Shown one piece after another: positions 62,460 through 64,000 of a DNA stretch of 64,000 bases. Made by a program: the position numbers and the translations under genes. Position 1 is the stretch's first letter, and the number at the start of each line of letters is the position of its first letter. Under the pieces are notes generated by a model, which worked only from the letters and a program-made list of their open reading frames with translations, was not told where the DNA came from and searched no databases. The stretch comes from Ruegeria sp. AD91A (GTDB lineage: Bacteria > Pseudomonadota > Alphaproteobacteria > Rhodobacterales > Rhodobacteraceae), in NCBI RefSeq assembly GCF_003443535.1, contig NZ_CP031946.1, positions 3,351,001 to 3,415,000 of the forward strand, given 5' to 3'.

Positions 62460-62768
62460 TTGTGGGAAGCTGCTGCTGCCGGATTTTCGGCCATGGGCTC
62501 TGAAGCCCGGCTGAAAGTCCTCAAGACCCTGGTCAGGGCCGGTGAAGCCGGATTGACCGTTGGCGAGATACAGGATCGGACGGGGATCGCCCCGTCGACC
62601 CTGGCCCATCACCTGCGGTTTCTTGCGGCCGGTGGTGTGGTCGAACAGGAAAGGGTCGGTCGAACCACGATCAACCGGGCCAGTTACGACGAATTGAGAA
62701 ATCTTGCGCAATTCATTCTCAGCGAGTGTTGCGCCGACGAAGTTGGAAAGGCTGCGAACGATGGCTGA
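62460..62768 (+). CDS. ArsR-family metal/arsenic-type repressor
   Basis: The best start is TTG at 62460 with GGAG seven bases upstream; an ATG at 62493 would cut off the first helix. The 102-residue winged-helix protein has FSAMGSEARLKVLKTLVRAG and IAPSTLAHHLRFLAAGGVVEQERVGRTTI. A CC pair near the end (SECCADEVG) could be part of a metal site. The permease gene begins eight bases before its stop, so the two are coupled. Confidence 0.88.
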   Translation: MWEAAAAGFSAMGSEARLKVLKTLVRAGEAGLTVGEIQDRTGIAPSTLAHHLRFLAAGGVVEQERVGRTTINRASYDELRNLAQFILSECCADEVGKAANDG

Positions 62769-63792
62769 GTTGACACAGAATCCGCGCGAGACTGCCAAAG
62801 GGGTATTGGACCTGATCAAGACACCCTGGACGCTGATCGTTGTCATTCTTGCGGCGGTGGCAATCCTGGATCCCGGCAATCTGCGCGAGGTGGTGACATT
62901 TGCAGCCAAAGCCTTGGCACATACAGGGCAATACATTCTGTTTGCAGTGCTTCTGCTATCCTACCTTAAGGCGACCGGCGCAGAGGTGATGGTGGCGCGC
63001 GCCTTTGCGGGGCGTGAGACCCGGATGATCTTTCTGGCCGCTCTGTTCGGTGGTCTTGCACCATTTTGTTCCTGCGAGGTCATTCCCTTTATCGCCGGCC
63101 TTCTGGCCTTAGGTGCTCCGTTGTCCGCGGTCATGGCATTCTGGCTCAGTTCACCCTTGATCGACCCGCCGACGCTTTTGATCACAGCCGGTGCGCTGGG
63201 ATGGCCCTTTGCCATCGGTAAGGCCGTCGCGGCGGTTGCGCTTGGTTTGTTCGGTGGATTCTCGGTTCGGCTGCTGATGCGCAAAGGTGCGTTTGCCCAG
63301 CCCCTGCGGGAATACAAGCCCGCTGGGTGCTGCGGGTGTGGTCCGAAAACGGACGACAAACCGGTCTGGAAATTCTGGCAGGAACCCGCGCGCCGGGCCC
63401 GGTTTCGTTCGGAATTCGTGCACAACGGTTTGTTCCTGTTGAAATGGCTTGCACTGGCCTATGTGCTTGAGGCTCTGCTGGTTAACTATGTGCCTGCCGA
63501 CCTGATTGCCGGCGTGGTCGGCGGAGAAGGCGTGCTGCCGATCATCGTTGCTGCGCTGGTGGGTATGCCGGCCTACCTGAACTCCTACGTGGCGCCGCCC
63601 CTGCTGGCGGGGTTGATAGAGCAAGGTATGACAGCAGGTGCTGCCATGTCGTTCATGGTTGCCGGAGCCGTCAGTTCCATTCCGGCGATGGCCGCGGTCT
63701 GGTCTTTGGTCAAACCGCGCGTCTTTGCAACCTATCTGATCCTGGGCGTCGGTGGTGCGATCGTGGCAGGCATCATCTTTCAAATGGTATGA
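62761..63792 (+). CDS. Permease of the ArsP/YraQ (DUF318) type
   Basis: The ATG at 62761 has GGAAAGG upstream and overlaps the ArsR stop. The 343-residue membrane protein has about eight helices with the conserved loop GGLAPFCSCEVIPFIAGLL (CSC, about residue 105) and SSPLIDPPTLLIT, and a mirrored second half with GMPAYLNSYVAPPLLAGL. A central soluble stretch contains a CCGCG cluster (about residue 200), typical of metal-handling members. Members export organoarsenicals or Cu/Zn. The ArsR partner suggests the metal or arsenic compound it senses. Confidence 0.88.
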   Translation: MAELTQNPRETAKGVLDLIKTPWTLIVVILAAVAILDPGNLREVVTFAAKALAHTGQYILFAVLLLSYLKATGAEVMVARAFAGRETRMIFLAALFGGLAPFCSCEVIPFIAGLLALGAPLSAVMAFWLSSPLIDPPTLLITAGALGWPFAIGKAVAAVALGLFGGFSVRLLMRKGAFAQPLREYKPAGCCGCGPKTDDKPVWKFWQEPARRARFRSEFVHNGLFLLKWLALAYVLEALLVNYVPADLIAGVVGGEGVLPIIVAALVGMPAYLNSYVAPPLLAGLIEQGMTAGAAMSFMVAGAVSSIPAMAAVWSLVKPRVFATYLILGVGGAIVAGIIFQMV

Positions 63793-63796
63793 ACGC

Positions 63797-63830
63797 AAAA
63801 GCCGCCCGGTGTCAGCATCGGGCGGCTTTT
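63797..63830. terminator. Bidirectional terminator
   Basis: AAAAGCCGCCCG / CGGGCGGCTTTT, a 12-bp stem with a ten-base loop, between the permease gene and the convergent gene at the window end. T runs exist on both strands. Confidence 0.92.
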
Positions 63831-63849
63831 ATCCCTTCGGTTCCGTCGA

Positions 63850-64000
63850 TCAACTGCCTTCGCAGAGACGTGGCAGTTTGAACCGGTACCGGGCTTCACC
63901 GCTTTGGACATAGACGCGTTTTTCGACACAGGCCGTCGTGCCTACGGTCTGCGAAACCTGCGCATCCGTAGAGGTAATCGACGTGGCGGAACCATCCGGC
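63850..64000 (-). CDS. Unknown protein, C-terminal part
   Basis: An open minus-strand frame runs in from the window edge to a TGA at 63850-63852, giving at least 49 residues ending TACVEKRVYVQSGEARYRFKLPRLCEGS. I do not recognise it. Two cysteines, 28 residues apart, could pair in an exported domain. The convergent terminator at 63797 supports a real gene end here. Confidence 0.6.
   Translation of the reverse strand, partial: PDGSATSITSTDAQVSQTVGTTACVEKRVYVQSGEARYRFKLPRLCEGS

Noticed and set aside
1..64000. tRNA, rRNA, insertion sequence, integrase, prophage or defence-system genes
   Set aside because: No cloverleaf, rRNA segment, transposase, integrase or toxin/antitoxin pair was found when reading gaps and gene products; the HNH protein alone does not make a defence system.

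Overview
The window looks like chromosomal DNA of a marine alphaproteobacterium of the Roseobacter group (Rhodobacteraceae/Roseobacteraceae, Ruegeria-like). The grounds are the high-GC coding style, the housekeeping neighbourhoods (leuS-lptE-holA; amidase-aminotransferase-ftsK-lolA; xthA-thioredoxin-LON-like-Trm112-ubiH), a Rhodobacter-type porin, a taurine/sulfonate module (tauR-xsc-pta followed by genes resembling soeABC) and a glycine-betaine demethylation cluster. This is inferred from protein content only; the genus is not proven. I see no rRNA, tRNA, insertion sequence, prophage or CRISPR array.

Layout. 1-3.3 kb: end of an SDR gene translationally coupled to a crotonase lacking both catalytic glutamates and a two-domain VOC protein, then a small HNH protein and a flavoprotein. 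3.3-7.9 kb: minus-strand leuS-lptE-holA behind a DUF3576 lipoprotein gene. 8.1-13.5 kb: porin, YggS, L,D-transpeptidase and ribA, an OmpR-type response regulator followed by a possible small RNA, and a DUF2189 membrane protein. 13.7-25.8 kb: DNA repair, thioredoxin, ubiquinone hydroxylase, amidase, aminotransferase, ftsK, lolA, a lytic transglycosylase lipoprotein, an AEC transporter and hspQ. 25.8-31.1 kb: gamma-glutamyltransferase, a STAS/HATPase pair, thiolase, free-methionine-sulfoxide reductase and a glycosyltransferase-like orphan.

31.3-41.3 kb is the main catabolic island. It holds an XRE-cupin regulator behind two 25-bp inverted repeats, a LysE exporter, a GFA protein, a dimethylglycine-dehydrogenase-like flavoenzyme, a truncated cupin gene ending in heptanucleotide repeats, an MDR oxidoreductase, a betaine-homocysteine-methyltransferase-like enzyme, a GbdR-like GlxA/AraC regulator and a sarcosine-dehydrogenase-like flavoenzyme. 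Together these could carry glycine betaine through dimethylglycine and sarcosine to glycine.

41.5-53.2 kb holds mixed genes: RarD, GDSL esterase, NTF2-like, RluA, a WYL regulator with paired operators, OmpA lipoprotein, FMN reductase, hot-dog dehydratase, MnmD beside a divergent flavoprotein resembling the oxidase half of MnmC, EamA, Slt and dapA. 53.3-62.3 kb is a minus-strand sulfonate module: TauR, sulfoacetaldehyde acetyltransferase, phosphotransacetylase and a three-subunit molybdoenzyme that would oxidise the released sulfite. TauR-type direct repeats lie in front of both xsc and tauR. The window ends with an ArsR-permease operon and the 3' end of an unknown gene.

Between genes, an extragenic palindromic element (GC-rich hairpins plus a conserved GATATTTTTGGCCAGATGAA-like block) occurs three times (41.3, 53.2 and 55.0 kb). 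I found no obviously novel defence or mobile system. The most noteworthy signals are the regulatory repeats, the dispersed element, the heptamer-broken cupin gene and the split MnmC candidate.
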